This document shows positions 45,045-54,078 of a DNA stretch of 64,000 nucleotides, piece after piece. The DNA is from Salipaludibacillus neizhouensis (lineage in GTDB: Bacteria; Bacillota; Bacilli; Bacillales; Salisediminibacteriaceae). Position numbers and translations under genes: made by a program. The first letter of the stretch is position 1, and every line of letters begins with the position of its first letter. The notes below the pieces were generated by a model that had not been told where the DNA came from, did not search any database, and saw only the letters and a program-made list of their open reading frames with translations. The stretch lies in assembly GCF_002886185.1 (NCBI RefSeq), contig NZ_KZ614147.1:531187-595186 (forward strand), written 5' to 3'.

Positions 45045-45416
45045 ATGTTTTACACAACACACACCCACATTTTCACTTGGGTAGTAGCGTTAATTTTATT
45101 TCTCGTCGCCGTATATCTTTTTAAAGCGGGCAACGCGAAAGCGTCAAAAATAGTTCATATGTCATTACGATTGTTCTATGTATTTATTATTATTACAGGT
45201 GCGATATTATTTATCGAATTCTCTGCAAACAATGCAGCACTCTATGGGGTGAAATTCATAGTTGGTTTATTAGTTATAGGATTTTCAGAGATGGTACTAG
45301 TTCGTATGAAAAAAAGCAAAAGTATTACTGGAGTGGTCATAGGTTTAATAGTTACCTTATTAATTACCCTTTACTTAGGGTTCAGATTGCCGATCGGTTT
45401 TAATTTCTTTGGATAA
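45045..45416 (+). CDS. yisL: YisL/UPF0344 family membrane protein
   Basis: A 123-residue four-span membrane protein. THTHIFTWVVALILFLVAV and the KIVHMSLRLFYVFIIITG motif identify the UPF0344 family of Bacillaceae. Function unknown. GAGGAGGAAA precedes the ATG. Confidence 0.88.
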   Translation: MFYTTHTHIFTWVVALILFLVAVYLFKAGNAKASKIVHMSLRLFYVFIIITGAILFIEFSANNAALYGVKFIVGLLVIGFSEMVLVRMKKSKSITGVVIGLIVTLLITLYLGFRLPIGFNFFG

Positions 45417-45427
45417 TCGGTACCACG

Positions 45428-45456
45428 GAAGAGCTGTCTTCATTTGACAGCTCTTC
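45428..45456 (+). terminator. Terminator of the YisL-like gene
   Basis: GAAGAGCTGTC pairs perfectly with GACAGCTCTTC around a 7-nt loop. A second hairpin, ATGCCGGCT / AGCCGGCAT, follows at 45556-45590 with TTTTAA after it. I see no gene between 45417 and 45736. Confidence 0.75.
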
Positions 45457-45736
45457 TTGCATTGATGACAAGCTTTAATTAATCGTCATTCTTTATTGAT
45501 AGAGTATTACTAGAGGAGTAATGGAGTAAGTAACTAGAATAGACACAAATCTTGTATGCCGGCTATGAGTTTTTTCTATCAAGCCGGCATTTTAAATGCA
45601 AAGGAAAACCAAATGACGGAAAGTTATGTGATTTAATGTATTTGAAGGTTTTATAACTTAAGTCATGTGACTATAAAATATAGATGTTAAAGTGCATTAT
45701 AAAAGGGGTAGGAGACATGAAAAGGGGGAAGTTTGT

Positions 45737-46282
45737 ATGCACTTAAATTATCCTGTGGAAACCCAAAATGATGGTGAGAGAACTCTTTCGTCAATCGTAG
45801 AATCCCTAAATTGTGTGCTCGTATTTGCAAGACACCTTGGTTGACCATATTGTCGAGAATATCTCACGCAGTTGCGGGAGTCCAATGAAAAAGTGGAAGA
45901 ATACGGTTTTAGAATTATTGTAGTTGCACCTTCCAATGCAAGATTTATTAAGCAGTTCTTAGATGCTTACGGTTCATTTCCTTTTGAAATAGTAGGTGAT
46001 CCAAAGCGCAAAGCCTATAGTGGATTAGGTCATCAAACAATGCCTAAAGCGAAATTATTGTTAGCTGCGGGACTAGGTGTTATCACAGGAAAAGTTAAAA
46101 ACTTTATTCCTAAAGAAAAATCAAAGAAAAATGTGGTTATGAAGTCGATGAAAAACGCGGACGTATACATTCAAGGTGGAACTTGGATATTTAATGAAAA
46201 AGGAGATCTCCTTTGGAAACATATTGATAAGTCCCCTGATGACCACGCAAAGATTGATGATATACTCAGGCAATTAAACTAG
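45737..46282 (+). CDS. Peroxiredoxin-like (AhpC/TSA_2) probable selenoprotein with in-frame UGA
   Basis: Reading through the TGA at 45842-45844 gives a 181-residue protein of the peroxiredoxin-like AhpC/TSA_2 family: VLVFARHLG-U36-PYC39-REYLTQLRES, then RIIVVAPSNARFIKQFL, DPKRKAYSGLG and a C-terminal GGTWIFNEKGDLLW. Relatives carry Cys at the UGA position (RHFGCPFC type), so UGA probably encodes selenocysteine in a UxxC redox motif. A hairpin fitting a bacterial SECIS follows at once. The codons on both sides of the UGA are in frame and the family match is continuous. The start ATG 45737 follows GGGGGAA. A nonsense mutation is the alternative. Confidence 0.78.
45863..45880 (+). promoter_or_regulatory. 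SECIS-like hairpin downstream of the UGA
   Basis: CTCACGC pairs with GCGGGAG (one A-G mismatch) around an AGTT loop whose second base is G. The loop lies about 26-29 nt past the UGA, inside the coding sequence, matching the distance and loop-G rules of bacterial SECIS elements. Confidence 0.6.
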
Positions 46283-46303
46283 TTTTAGTCTAGAAATATT
46301 CAT

Positions 46304-46340
46304 AAATCCCTTATCATTCAAAAGAATAGATAAGGGATTT
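46304..46340. terminator. Terminator after the selenoprotein candidate
   Basis: AAATCCCTTATC pairs perfectly with GATAAGGGATTT. Confidence 0.7.
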
Positions 46341-46409
46341 ATTAGTTTATATGGTAAAATTTAAAGAGTGAAAGTGAAGTACGTCACTTCCAACCGGAGG
46401 GTAGATTTA

Positions 46410-47786
46410 ATGAAGCATTTTAAGCATGAAGAGACGGTATCGCTATTAAACTCGATTGGTGAAAATATTTTTATTACTAATACCGATTTTGATATTGTAT
46501 GGATCAATGATTATGCGAATGAGTTAATTGAAAAGTTAAGTGAGTATATACTAGTAGAGTCGAAAGAAGATCTCATTGGCAAAAATATGAGTGTGTTTCA
46601 TAAGAATAATGGAGAATCTCAAAGGAGAATTCTTACAGAAGGTTCTTTCCCTTACGAATCAAAAATAATCTTGTTTGATCGTTACACCGCAAGTATCGTC
46701 ATCAATCCATTTATTATTAGAGATCAAATAGAAGGATACGTACTTACCTGGAAAGATGTCACCGTTTACGAAAAGGGACTAACAGATATTAATGATGCCT
46801 TGGATCAATCGACTATTTTGACGTATGTAAATGATAAAGGTGAAATTACCTATGTGAACGATAAATTCTGTGAGCTTTCTAAGTATAAAAAAGAAGATTT
46901 AATCGGCAAACATTTCAAGTATTTACATGTGGAAGGTTATTCGGACAGTTTTTATCAAGAGATTAATGAGACAATTGAAAAGGGCGAGAGCTGGCGGGGT
47001 GAACTTTGCCAAAAGGCCAAAGATGGATCGGTATATTGGGTGGATAAAACGATTGTTCCATTTATGAGCGGAAGAAAACCTTATCAATTCGTTGCAATTC
47101 AGCAGGACATCACCTATAAGAAAGAGGCGGAAGTGATGCTTCGTCGATCTGAAAAACTGTCGGTGTTAGGGGAGTTAGCGGCAGGGGTTGCCCATGAGAT
47201 TAGAAACCCATTAACTAGTATTAAAGGTTTTACTCAGATAAGTACCCTTCCGGAGTCTAACAAACAGATCATGTTGGATGAAATTGAACGGATAAACTTA
47301 ATCGTAAATGAGTTTATGATGTTAGCAAAGCCTGATCAGGTAAAATATCAATCGAATGACGTTATTGCTATACTTCAATACGTAGTAAATCTTTTACATT
47401 CAGAATCAAATTTAAAAAATGTGCACTTTCAAATGTCCAATGAAGAGAAACAAATCTTTATTAATTGCGAAGAAAATCAAATGAAGCAAGTTTTCTTGAA
47501 CATTTTTAAAAATGGTATTGAAGCTATGCCTGAAGGTGGAGTTATTCGTATATCTGTTTCGATAAAAGAGGAAAGAGTTTATATAACTATCGCGGATCAA
47601 GGAGTCGGTTTGTCCTCTGAGGAAATAAAGAGATTAGGAGAGCCTTTCTATTCTCTAAAAAAAAATGGAACTGGTTTAGGATTAATGATGACCTTTAAGA
47701 TTATAGAAAACCACGATGGATCCTATAAGATCGAGAGTGAAGAGGGCAAAGGAACGATTCTGACATTGTCTTTCCTAAAACAGTGA
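46410..47786 (+). CDS. Two-PAS sensor histidine kinase
   Basis: A 458-residue cytoplasmic kinase. The first PAS (about 10-120, ENIFITNTDFDIVWIND) and second PAS/PAC (about 135-245, GEITYVNDKFCELSKYKKEDLIGK) are followed by HisKA with GVAHEIRNPLTSIKGF and an ATPase domain with NIFKNGIEAMPEGG, DQGVGLS and GTGLGLMMTF. No membrane spans and no adjacent regulator: likely an orphan KinA/KinE-like kinase. ATG at 46410 has CGGAGGG upstream. Confidence 0.9.
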   Translation: MKHFKHEETVSLLNSIGENIFITNTDFDIVWINDYANELIEKLSEYILVESKEDLIGKNMSVFHKNNGESQRRILTEGSFPYESKIILFDRYTASIVINPFIIRDQIEGYVLTWKDVTVYEKGLTDINDALDQSTILTYVNDKGEITYVNDKFCELSKYKKEDLIGKHFKYLHVEGYSDSFYQEINETIEKGESWRGELCQKAKDGSVYWVDKTIVPFMSGRKPYQFVAIQQDITYKKEAEVMLRRSEKLSVLGELAAGVAHEIRNPLTSIKGFTQISTLPESNKQIMLDEIERINLIVNEFMMLAKPDQVKYQSNDVIAILQYVVNLLHSESNLKNVHFQMSNEEKQIFINCEENQMKQVFLNIFKNGIEAMPEGGVIRISVSIKEERVYITIADQGVGLSSEEIKRLGEPFYSLKKNGTGLGLMMTFKIIENHDGSYKIESEEGKGTILTLSFLKQ

Positions 47787-47793
47787 ATATGAT

Positions 47794-47838
47794 ACCCCCC
47801 TTATAGCTCACCTGCAAAGGTAATCTATAAGGGGGTTT
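47794..47838 (+). terminator. Terminator of the PAS kinase gene
   Basis: ACCCCCCTTATAG pairs with CTATAAGGGGGTTT. Confidence 0.75.
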
Positions 47839-48052
47839 CCAGTATCTTCGTAAGGCGTTGGGGTCGGTTTGAAACTTTGTTCACAAGTTCATAAACTGTT
47901 CACTTTTAGGGCATTTATTACAATCCATTCTGCGGGATACTATTGGTGAAAGGAAATAGTGATCACTTCCTTAACAATTAAATAGTTAGCTCTTATTTTA
48001 TCTTCATATGTGAATCATTGAACAAGGGTTCAACAAAAAAAATTATCGTTTC

Positions 48053-48070
48053 ATGTGAATTTATTCACAA
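48053..48070. promoter_or_regulatory. Rex box upstream of the DoxX gene
   Basis: ATGTGAATTTATTCACAA matches the Gram-positive Rex operator TTGTGAA-N4-TTCACAA at all but the outermost base, just upstream of a TATACT element (48079-48084). Rex responds to the NADH/NAD+ ratio. Confidence 0.65.
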
Positions 48071-48099
48071 TATATTATTATACTAGGGAGGAATATAAA

Positions 48100-48618
48100 A
48101 TGTTTATGAACTTTTTGAGAGAAAACCGTTATGCAGTAGGGATTTTAACACTAATTAGAGTGTATATTGGCTGGTCTTGGCTCACTGCAGGGTGGGGGAA
48201 AGTAACTGGAGAATTTAATGCAGCAGGATTTTTGATGGGTGCTATAAATAATGAAACCGTGATAGAATATTATCCAACGTTTCATGCGTTTTTAGAAAAC
48301 TTTGCTATTCCAAATGCTGAAATGTTCAGCGTCATGGTAGCATGGGGCGAACTTCTTGTTGGACTTGGATTGATTTTCGGTGTATTAACTACGACAGCTG
48401 CGTTTTTCGGAATTATGATGAACTTTGCGTTTATGTTTGCTGGCACGCTCTCTACTAACCCTTGGATGGTTCTTTTCACGATCTTTATTCTAGCGGCTGG
48501 TTATAACGCAGGACGTTTCGGAGGCGACCACTGGGTTATTCCTTTCATTCGCCAACAATTCTTAAACAAGCGAAACAAAAAAAGGAAAGTTGTAAATGAT
48601 ACTGTAACAGCATCTTAA
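48100..48618 (+). CDS. DoxX-family membrane protein
   Basis: A 172-residue four-span membrane protein (LIRVYIGWSWLTAGWGKV, VMVAWGELLVGLGLIFGVLT, MVLFTIFILAAGYNAGRFGGDHW). DoxX proteins relate to quinol oxidation and thiol stress; the precise role here is unknown. ATG at 48100 follows AGGGAGG. A Rex-type operator upstream suggests induction at high NADH/NAD+. Confidence 0.88.
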   Translation: MFMNFLRENRYAVGILTLIRVYIGWSWLTAGWGKVTGEFNAAGFLMGAINNETVIEYYPTFHAFLENFAIPNAEMFSVMVAWGELLVGLGLIFGVLTTTAAFFGIMMNFAFMFAGTLSTNPWMVLFTIFILAAGYNAGRFGGDHWVIPFIRQQFLNKRNKKRKVVNDTVTAS

Positions 48619-48635
48619 CCTGATAGTTACTCATC

Positions 48636-48675
48636 CACACCTGGATCCTTTAAACGAGGAACCGGGTGTTTTTTG
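48636..48675 (+). terminator. Terminator of the DoxX gene
   Basis: ACACCTGGATCC pairs imperfectly with GGAACCGGGTGT, followed by TTTTTT. Confidence 0.8.
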
Positions 48676-48749
48676 TCATCATCATAAATGGATATCTATG
48701 CTAAAATTATAGATACCTAGATTGGACCGATGGATGGGAGAGGGATTAG

Positions 48750-50468
48750 ATGACTCAGACTCGGAAATTAGTCGTTTTTATTTGTACATTCACTTTTCTT
48801 CTAATGGCAGGGTGTTCAGAACCAGAAGAAGAAACATCCGTTACTGTGGACACCGGGGAAGAAACCGAGAATCAAGAAGAAACAAAAAAATTCGAGGACG
48901 ATGTGATAGAAGAGCCAGTTCCTGAAAGTATGGAGCTTAGTGACTATGCAGATGAAATTGGTTTTATGCTGGATTCACCTAAAAAAGAAAAGTTTGAAGT
49001 CAATACTACGTTTGAAGTTCAAGGGAGTATTGAGGAAATAAAGAAGTTAGTAAGTGATGATATTTGGATCACCCTGACACGAAATAATGGTGTGCGTGAT
49101 CTTGAAACAGATGACTTTAATTATTATTTACCATTAGAAGGAGGAAAGTTTAAGCAAACACTTTCTCTCTTTCACGGAAAAGGTGAATACGAAGTGCGAG
49201 TGAGAGCACCTAGTAATAAGTCAGGTGAAGAAGATCGATATTATGACGTAGCAGTCTTTGATGTTGTTAATCGAGATGATAAGATTCAAAGAGAAATCGA
49301 ATACACACAATTTGGGAAGCAACATGGGATATCCCTGATTAGTCCGAAGTTAGGACTAAAGGACAGGGAAGAGAGTGTATATATAGAAGGCACTGTACCA
49401 GAGGATCATCATGGAAAGATGGTACTAGTTCAGGTGGAAAAAGATGAAGAGAAGCGCCAACTGGTTTTTGCGATACATGGAGATAGGTTTGCAGGCGATG
49501 TCCCGCTTTATTTCGGGAAGGGTATTCACCAAATACGGGTACAAACCATTGCTGATGGTGAAGAGTATTACTATGACTCTGCAACGTTTTATGCGGATAA
49601 TCAGTCTACAACGGAAATGGCAAAAATGGAGAAGTTTAATCAATATATAAATCGAGGAGTAACAGTTTACGAACCGTCTTGGAGCGAACCGGCCTTGCAA
49701 GAGAAACTGAAATACAGGGTGAGGGGGAAAATTGATTCGGAAGTAGCTGGAGCAGATGACATTTCACACATGATCGTGACAGTGAATAAGCTCGACGAAG
49801 ACAAAAGCGTAGCGAATTATTTTGTTCCAGTAGAGGACTATATATTTGATGACGATGTATATTTTCGTTTTGGACCAGGAAGGTATGAGGTAGTAATTAA
49901 TGTCCCTGATTTAGATCAACGAAATCAATCCGTATTTTATTATCAAGGGGTTATGAGGACAGAACATGAAGTAATGAATATTGAAGATAAACGGGATTTA
50001 CTCCCATCACGAGGAATAGAATCGGATCACCCGAAGATCATTGATAAAGCGAAAGAGGTTACGGCTGGTTTAGAAAGCGATCGAGAGAAAGCGAAAGCGG
50101 TCTATCAGTTTGTAGCAAAGCACGTGGCATACGACGTTGAAAAAGCCGAACAGGATTTGTTTAACCTTGATGACAGTGCGTTGTCGACGCTGGATTCCGG
50201 GAGTGGTGTTTGTCAGGATTATGCCTTTCTTGCGACGGCTCTGTTACGGGCAATTGGAATCGAATCTCATTATGTTGAAGGTTATACTGGAGAACGTCAC
50301 GCTTGGGTGGAAGTCAAGGTTGATGGGGAATGGATGGAGATGGATCCTACTTGGGGAGCGGGTTATGTTCAAAACAGAAAATTTGTTTTTCAATATAATG
50401 AAGATTATTTTGATCCGGATCAAGCGTTCTTAGATAAAACCCATCGTCGCGAGGGGATCATGTACTAA
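48750..50468 (+). CDS. Lipoprotein with transglutaminase-like domain
   Basis: A 572-residue lipoprotein with lipobox MAGC (Cys22), three repeated strand-rich segments of about 110 residues (each with a Y-E-V-R/H-Q-I-R-V-like strand), and a C-terminal transglutaminase-like/cysteine-protease domain. The triad is C488 (GSGVCQDYA), H517 (ERHAWVEV) and D532 (EMDPTWG). It acts outside the cell, perhaps on cell-wall peptides. The repeated domains look like substrate- or wall-binding modules. Confidence 0.88.
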   Translation: MTQTRKLVVFICTFTFLLMAGCSEPEEETSVTVDTGEETENQEETKKFEDDVIEEPVPESMELSDYADEIGFMLDSPKKEKFEVNTTFEVQGSIEEIKKLVSDDIWITLTRNNGVRDLETDDFNYYLPLEGGKFKQTLSLFHGKGEYEVRVRAPSNKSGEEDRYYDVAVFDVVNRDDKIQREIEYTQFGKQHGISLISPKLGLKDREESVYIEGTVPEDHHGKMVLVQVEKDEEKRQLVFAIHGDRFAGDVPLYFGKGIHQIRVQTIADGEEYYYDSATFYADNQSTTEMAKMEKFNQYINRGVTVYEPSWSEPALQEKLKYRVRGKIDSEVAGADDISHMIVTVNKLDEDKSVANYFVPVEDYIFDDDVYFRFGPGRYEVVINVPDLDQRNQSVFYYQGVMRTEHEVMNIEDKRDLLPSRGIESDHPKIIDKAKEVTAGLESDREKAKAVYQFVAKHVAYDVEKAEQDLFNLDDSALSTLDSGSGVCQDYAFLATALLRAIGIESHYVEGYTGERHAWVEVKVDGEWMEMDPTWGAGYVQNRKFVFQYNEDYFDPDQAFLDKTHRREGIMY

Positions 50469-50629
50469 GTGGATACGGGATTAAGGATTAGGCTGTTTTC
50501 TATAAGTGTTTCTTCATTTCCAAACGGGAGGTATTTGAATTCACTGCATTAAGCTACCTAAACGAACAAAGTTTAAGATATTACTAGAGGGGAAAAGCGT
50601 TTAATATAAAACTGTTTAGGAGTGGTAAC

Positions 50630-50857
50630 GTGAGCGATGAATATAGAAAAGAAGAAAAAGTAGAGAAAAAGCCCGGGCTAGTCGGAGCGACATTCATTAA
50701 ATACGCTTTTATAACTGTCATTCTCCTTATAGTGTTATTCTTTATTGCTAATTATCTCCTTCCAATGATTCCTGGCGGTGAAGGCAGTGGCACGATGATG
50801 TATAATGCGCTTGATACGTCGATTAGTAGTGATGTCGATAAGCCTATTAGTGGCTAG
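50630..50857 (+). CDS. Single-span membrane protein, 75 aa
   Basis: GTG start with AGGAGTGG upstream. A charged N-terminus precedes one span (YAFITVILLIVLFFIANYLL) and a short outside tail. Family not recognised. A strong terminator follows, which supports it being a real gene. Confidence 0.65.
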   Translation: MSDEYRKEEKVEKKPGLVGATFIKYAFITVILLIVLFFIANYLLPMIPGGEGSGTMMYNALDTSISSDVDKPISG

Positions 50858-50877
50858 TCAATTTTACTCTAGAATAT

Positions 50878-50916
50878 AAAAAGGAGTGCGGTCCATGGGA
50901 CTGCACTCCTTTTTAG
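50878..50916 (+). terminator. Terminator of the 75-aa gene
   Basis: AAAAAGGAGTGC and GCACTCCTTTTT pair, with an inner GGTCC / GGAC stem. Confidence 0.85.
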
Positions 50917-50965
50917 TTATTATCAGTAGGATTCTAGCATTCGACCGATAAATCCATTTTCTTAG

Positions 50966-50996
50966 GGGTCTTCTTAGGGGTCTGCCCCCCAAAAGG
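50966..50996 (+). repeat. Short GGGGTCTGCCCCC-type motif, copy 1
   Basis: GGGGTCTGCCCCCC, preceded by a partial copy. Related motifs occur at 52646-52665 and 53024-53042, each in an intergenic gap beside a gene start or end. Confidence 0.5.
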
Positions 50997-51087
50997 TACC
51001 GAGTTTACAGGAGGGGGAAATCGTAATAGTATTTGTGTAAGTGATTACATATCAACTTGTAAAAATCAGGTGGATGGAGGAAGGGAA

Positions 51088-51972
51088 ATGAAGCGAAGAT
51101 CATTAACAGTTGTTGGAAGTATTAACATGGACATGGTAACAACTACGGAGGTTGTTCCTTCAAAAGGAGAAACGGTTCTGGGAGAAAGTTTTACTACTGC
51201 TTATGGTGGAAAAGGGGCGAACCAGGCAGTTGCAGCAGCGAGATTGGGTGCCGATGTACGGATAATTGGCAGAGTAGGTTCGGATCCATTTGGTTCTATG
51301 CTTAAACAAGGCTTGACGGAGAATGGAGTTACTACTGACAGTGTTAACGTTGTTGAGAATTGCAGTTCTGGCGTTGCAACGATTATCTTGTCGGACCGAG
51401 ACAACCGGATCATTGTAACACCGGGAGCAAATGAACATGTGACGAAGGAATATGTCGAGCAATTTAATCAAGAGATAGTAAGCAGTGACGTGGTGTTACT
51501 TCAGCTGGAGATTCCTCTTGAAACAGTGAACTATGTTCTGGATCTATGTTTTGACCATGGTGTCCAAGTCATTTTAAATCCTGCCCCGGTTCAAAATATT
51601 GCTGTCGATAAATTAAAAAAGGTAACCTTCTTAACCCCTAATGAGTCGGAATGGGAGGCTTTTGGAGAGGTGAGCCTGCAAGAGCAAAGTTGGAAAGAGA
51701 AAGTAATTGTTACTCGGGGGGCACGAGGTGCTTCCTTTTATGCTAATCGTTTGGAAGTACTTGTCTCAGGTTACCAAGTCAATCCTGTGGATACAACGGG
51801 TGCGGGGGATACGTTCAATGGGGCGTTGGCTGTAGCTGTTGCGGAGGGACGGTCGATCCAGGAAGCCGTACGTTTTGCGAATGCAGCTGCGGCCCTGTCT
51901 GTCCAATCATTTGGAGCGCAGGGCGGCATGCCGAATCGGGAGCGGGTTATTGCATTTATGGAAGGTAGTTGA
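51088..51972 (+). CDS. rbsK: Ribokinase
   Basis: A 294-residue PfkB-family sugar kinase. [16 protein letters not shown] and the C-terminal [20 protein letters not shown] with the catalytic Asp are the family signatures. It opens [10 protein letters not shown], as in RbsK. ATG at 51088 follows GGAGGAAGGG. It stands alone, without rbs transport genes, so the substrate may be a ribose or deoxyribose-like sugar from nucleoside turnover. Confidence 0.9.
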   Translation: MKRRSLTVVGSINMDMVTTTEVVPSKGETVLGESFTTAYGGKGANQAVAAARLGADVRIIGRVGSDPFGSMLKQGLTENGVTTDSVNVVENCSSGVATIILSDRDNRIIVTPGANEHVTKEYVEQFNQEIVSSDVVLLQLEIPLETVNYVLDLCFDHGVQVILNPAPVQNIAVDKLKKVTFLTPNESEWEAFGEVSLQEQSWKEKVIVTRGARGASFYANRLEVLVSGYQVNPVDTTGAGDTFNGALAVAVAEGRSIQEAVRFANAAAALSVQSFGAQGGMPNRERVIAFMEGS

Positions 51973-51993
51973 TAACACGTGAGGAAGCTCCGA

Positions 51994-52512
51994 CTATTCT
52001 TCTTCTTGGCCCGGTCCTAGGTCGGTAAGAATGCTGGCGAGCTTTTTACTTTGTTGACGGCCTACTTTACGAAGACGGGCTCGTTCTGGTGCTGTATCGT
52101 GCAAATAGATTTCCTCTTCTGATTCCGGTTTGATGGGAGGAACATCTGTAGGCTTACCTTCTTCGTCTAAAGCAACAAAGGTGAGGAAGCTTGTTGCAGC
52201 TACTCGGCGATCTGCGGTAAGTAGATCTTCTGCAACGACTTTGACGAATATTTCCATGGAACTCCTGCCGGTCCACGAGACGTGTGATTCGAGACAGACG
52301 GAATCTGTTTGACGAATGGGATGAAGAAAGTCGACGGAATCGATCGAAGCCGTGACGCATTCTTTCCGGCAGTGACGAGCGGCGGAGATAGATGCTAGGT
52401 CATCGATGTCCCGGATTAATTTCCCGCCAAAAAGTGTATTGTGATTGTTCGTATCTTGAGGGAAAACTCTTCCTGTTTTAACAACCCTCGATTGTTTACA
52501 TGTCTTAGTCAT
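51994..52512 (-). CDS. Acyl-CoA thioesterase (hotdog fold, YkhA-like)
   Basis: A 172-residue cytoplasmic hotdog thioesterase. FPQDTNNHNTLFGGKLIRDIDD holds the catalytic Asn/Asp region and SIDSVDFLHPIR the core strand. Length and motifs match the broad acyl-CoA thioesterase group. ATG at 52512 lies 13 bases after AAGGAG, a long spacing. Confidence 0.88.
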   Translation of the reverse strand: MTKTCKQSRVVKTGRVFPQDTNNHNTLFGGKLIRDIDDLASISAARHCRKECVTASIDSVDFLHPIRQTDSVCLESHVSWTGRSSMEIFVKVVAEDLLTADRRVAATSFLTFVALDEEGKPTDVPPIKPESEEEIYLHDTAPERARLRKVGRQQSKKLASILTDLGPGQEEE

Positions 52513-52681
52513 TGTTCGCTGCACGCTCCTTAAATTCAATTGTTTCTATGGTTTGTAATTATATATGAGTTTGTTCTAAGAAACCAGCTGGTAAAATGCT
52601 TAATCGTAAAACTAACAAAAAAGCGAAGAGAACTGGAAAATTTTTGCGGGTCTGTCCCCCCAGATATTAGGAGGAGTTTGA

Positions 52682-53023
52682 ATGTGGATTCATGGCGTAG
52701 AAGTGATGGGGAAAGTGAAAGATAAGGAGACGAGGTGTGTGCATTACCATTCTGAATTGGATAGGGTGGCGATGAAATTCTATTGCTGTAATACGTATTA
52801 TTCTTGTATTCACTGTCATATAGAATCAACAGATCACCCGGTGTCGAGGTGGCCGTTAGAGGAGTTTGATGAAAAGGCAGTGCTGTGCGGTGCGTGCGGG
52901 ACGGAATTAACCATTCATGATTATTTCGATGGAGGGGCGAGCTGTCCGACCTGTCAGGCTGCGTTTAATCCTGGTTGCGAGCGACATCATCACCTTTATT
53001 TTTCGGTAGATAAAAGGAAATAA
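52682..53023 (+). CDS. CHY-type zinc finger protein
   Basis: A 113-residue protein with the CHY pattern TRCVHYHSELD, then CCNTYYSCIHCH, CGACG and CPTCQAAFNPGCERHHHLYF; about eight Cys and several His could bind two to three zinc ions. The function of bacterial CHY proteins is unknown. GGAGGAG precedes the ATG. Confidence 0.88.
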   Translation: MWIHGVEVMGKVKDKETRCVHYHSELDRVAMKFYCCNTYYSCIHCHIESTDHPVSRWPLEEFDEKAVLCGACGTELTIHDYFDGGASCPTCQAAFNPGCERHHHLYFSVDKRK

Positions 53024-53193
53024 ATGGGGGGACTGTCCCCATTTGGTTTTCGGGTATTTAATTGCGACTTTTTTCTGTGCAAAAATGGAGTAATGCCTAT
53101 AGGATTCGTTGCAGTTGTGTGAAGTTAACAGAGTATAAGAATCGGTTCGGAATTCTCATTGCAATTTAAGAGAGAGACCGTTATAATTTAACT

Positions 53194-53212
53194 GATAACG
53201 ATTATCATTATT
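53194..53212 (+). promoter_or_regulatory. Fur box of the siderophore ATPase operon
   Basis: GATAACGATTATCATTATT matches the 19-bp Fur consensus at 16 positions. Confidence 0.75.
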
Positions 53213-53244
53213 AGTCTAGTAGAAAAGTGGAAGGGGTATTTTCC

Positions 53245-54075
53245 ATGTCCTATGTATCAGCGCAGGGGTTGTCCGTTGCTTACGATAATCATGTGATTGT
53301 AAAAGAAATGAATGTTGAGATTCCTGAGGGGAAAATAACATCTATTATCGGACCAAATGGATGTGGTAAATCAACACTTCTCAAAGCTATTTCAAGAATT
53401 AAGAAGCCGCATAACGGTATTGCTTATCTTCAAGGGGAAGATATTCATAAAATGAAAACAAAAGATGTTGCTAAAAAACTGGCAATCTTATCTCAGGCAC
53501 CTGAATTACCAGGAGGACTTACTGTTGAACAACTTGTCTCTTATGGACGGTTTCCGCATCAGAACGGATTACAGCGTCTGAGCTCGAAAGATAAAGAAGC
53601 TATTGTTGCAGCTCTGAAAAATACAAATTTAATGGAATTTCGTGATCGTCCGGTGGATGCATTGTCTGGTGGTCAGCGCCAACGTGCCTGGATTGCTATG
53701 GCCCTTGCACAGGAAACAGAGTTACTGTTTCTGGATGAACCGACGACTTATTTAGATATGGCGCATCAAATGGAAGTCCTCGAACTTCTTGAGCGTCTCA
53801 ACCGTGAAGAGGGCCGTACAATCGTGATGGTTATTCATGATATTAATCATGCGGCTCGATTTTCTGACCATTTGATTGCTTTAAAAGACGGAAAACTTCT
53901 TTTTAATGGTGATCCCTATCATATTATCTGTCCGCCTGTGCTAAAGGAAATCTTTCATATCGATGCCTATATTGGTAAAGATCCTCGTACGGGGAAGCCG
54001 GTCTGCATCACTTATAACTTATTGCCTGAAGATGTGTCTATTAAAAAAGACGCAGGTTTATTGCAGGAAGTTTAG
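53245..54075 (+). CDS. Iron-siderophore ABC transporter ATP-binding protein (FhuC/YusV-like)
   Basis: A 276-residue ATPase with Walker A GPNGCGKST, Q-loop LSQAPELPGG, signature LSGGQRQRAWIA, Walker B LLFLDEPTTYLD and H-loop MVIHDINHA. It powers ferric siderophore import with the permease and binding protein encoded at 55.2-58.3 kb. The start at 53245 fits GGAAGGGG upstream. Iron repression is expected from the Fur box. Confidence 0.92.
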   Translation: MSYVSAQGLSVAYDNHVIVKEMNVEIPEGKITSIIGPNGCGKSTLLKAISRIKKPHNGIAYLQGEDIHKMKTKDVAKKLAILSQAPELPGGLTVEQLVSYGRFPHQNGLQRLSSKDKEAIVAALKNTNLMEFRDRPVDALSGGQRQRAWIAMALAQETELLFLDEPTTYLDMAHQMEVLELLERLNREEGRTIVMVIHDINHAARFSDHLIALKDGKLLFNGDPYHIICPPVLKEIFHIDAYIGKDPRTGKPVCITYNLLPEDVSIKKDAGLLQEV

Positions 54076-54078
54076 TAG

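Noticed and set aside
45748-45936. Reverse open frame of 62 codons over the UGA region
   Set aside because: Antisense to the selenoprotein candidate; the forward frame has the clear peroxiredoxin-like match.
45872-46282. Peroxiredoxin-like gene starting after the UGA
   Set aside because: This start has no good ribosome site and would remove the active-site motif; the family match continues upstream through the UGA.
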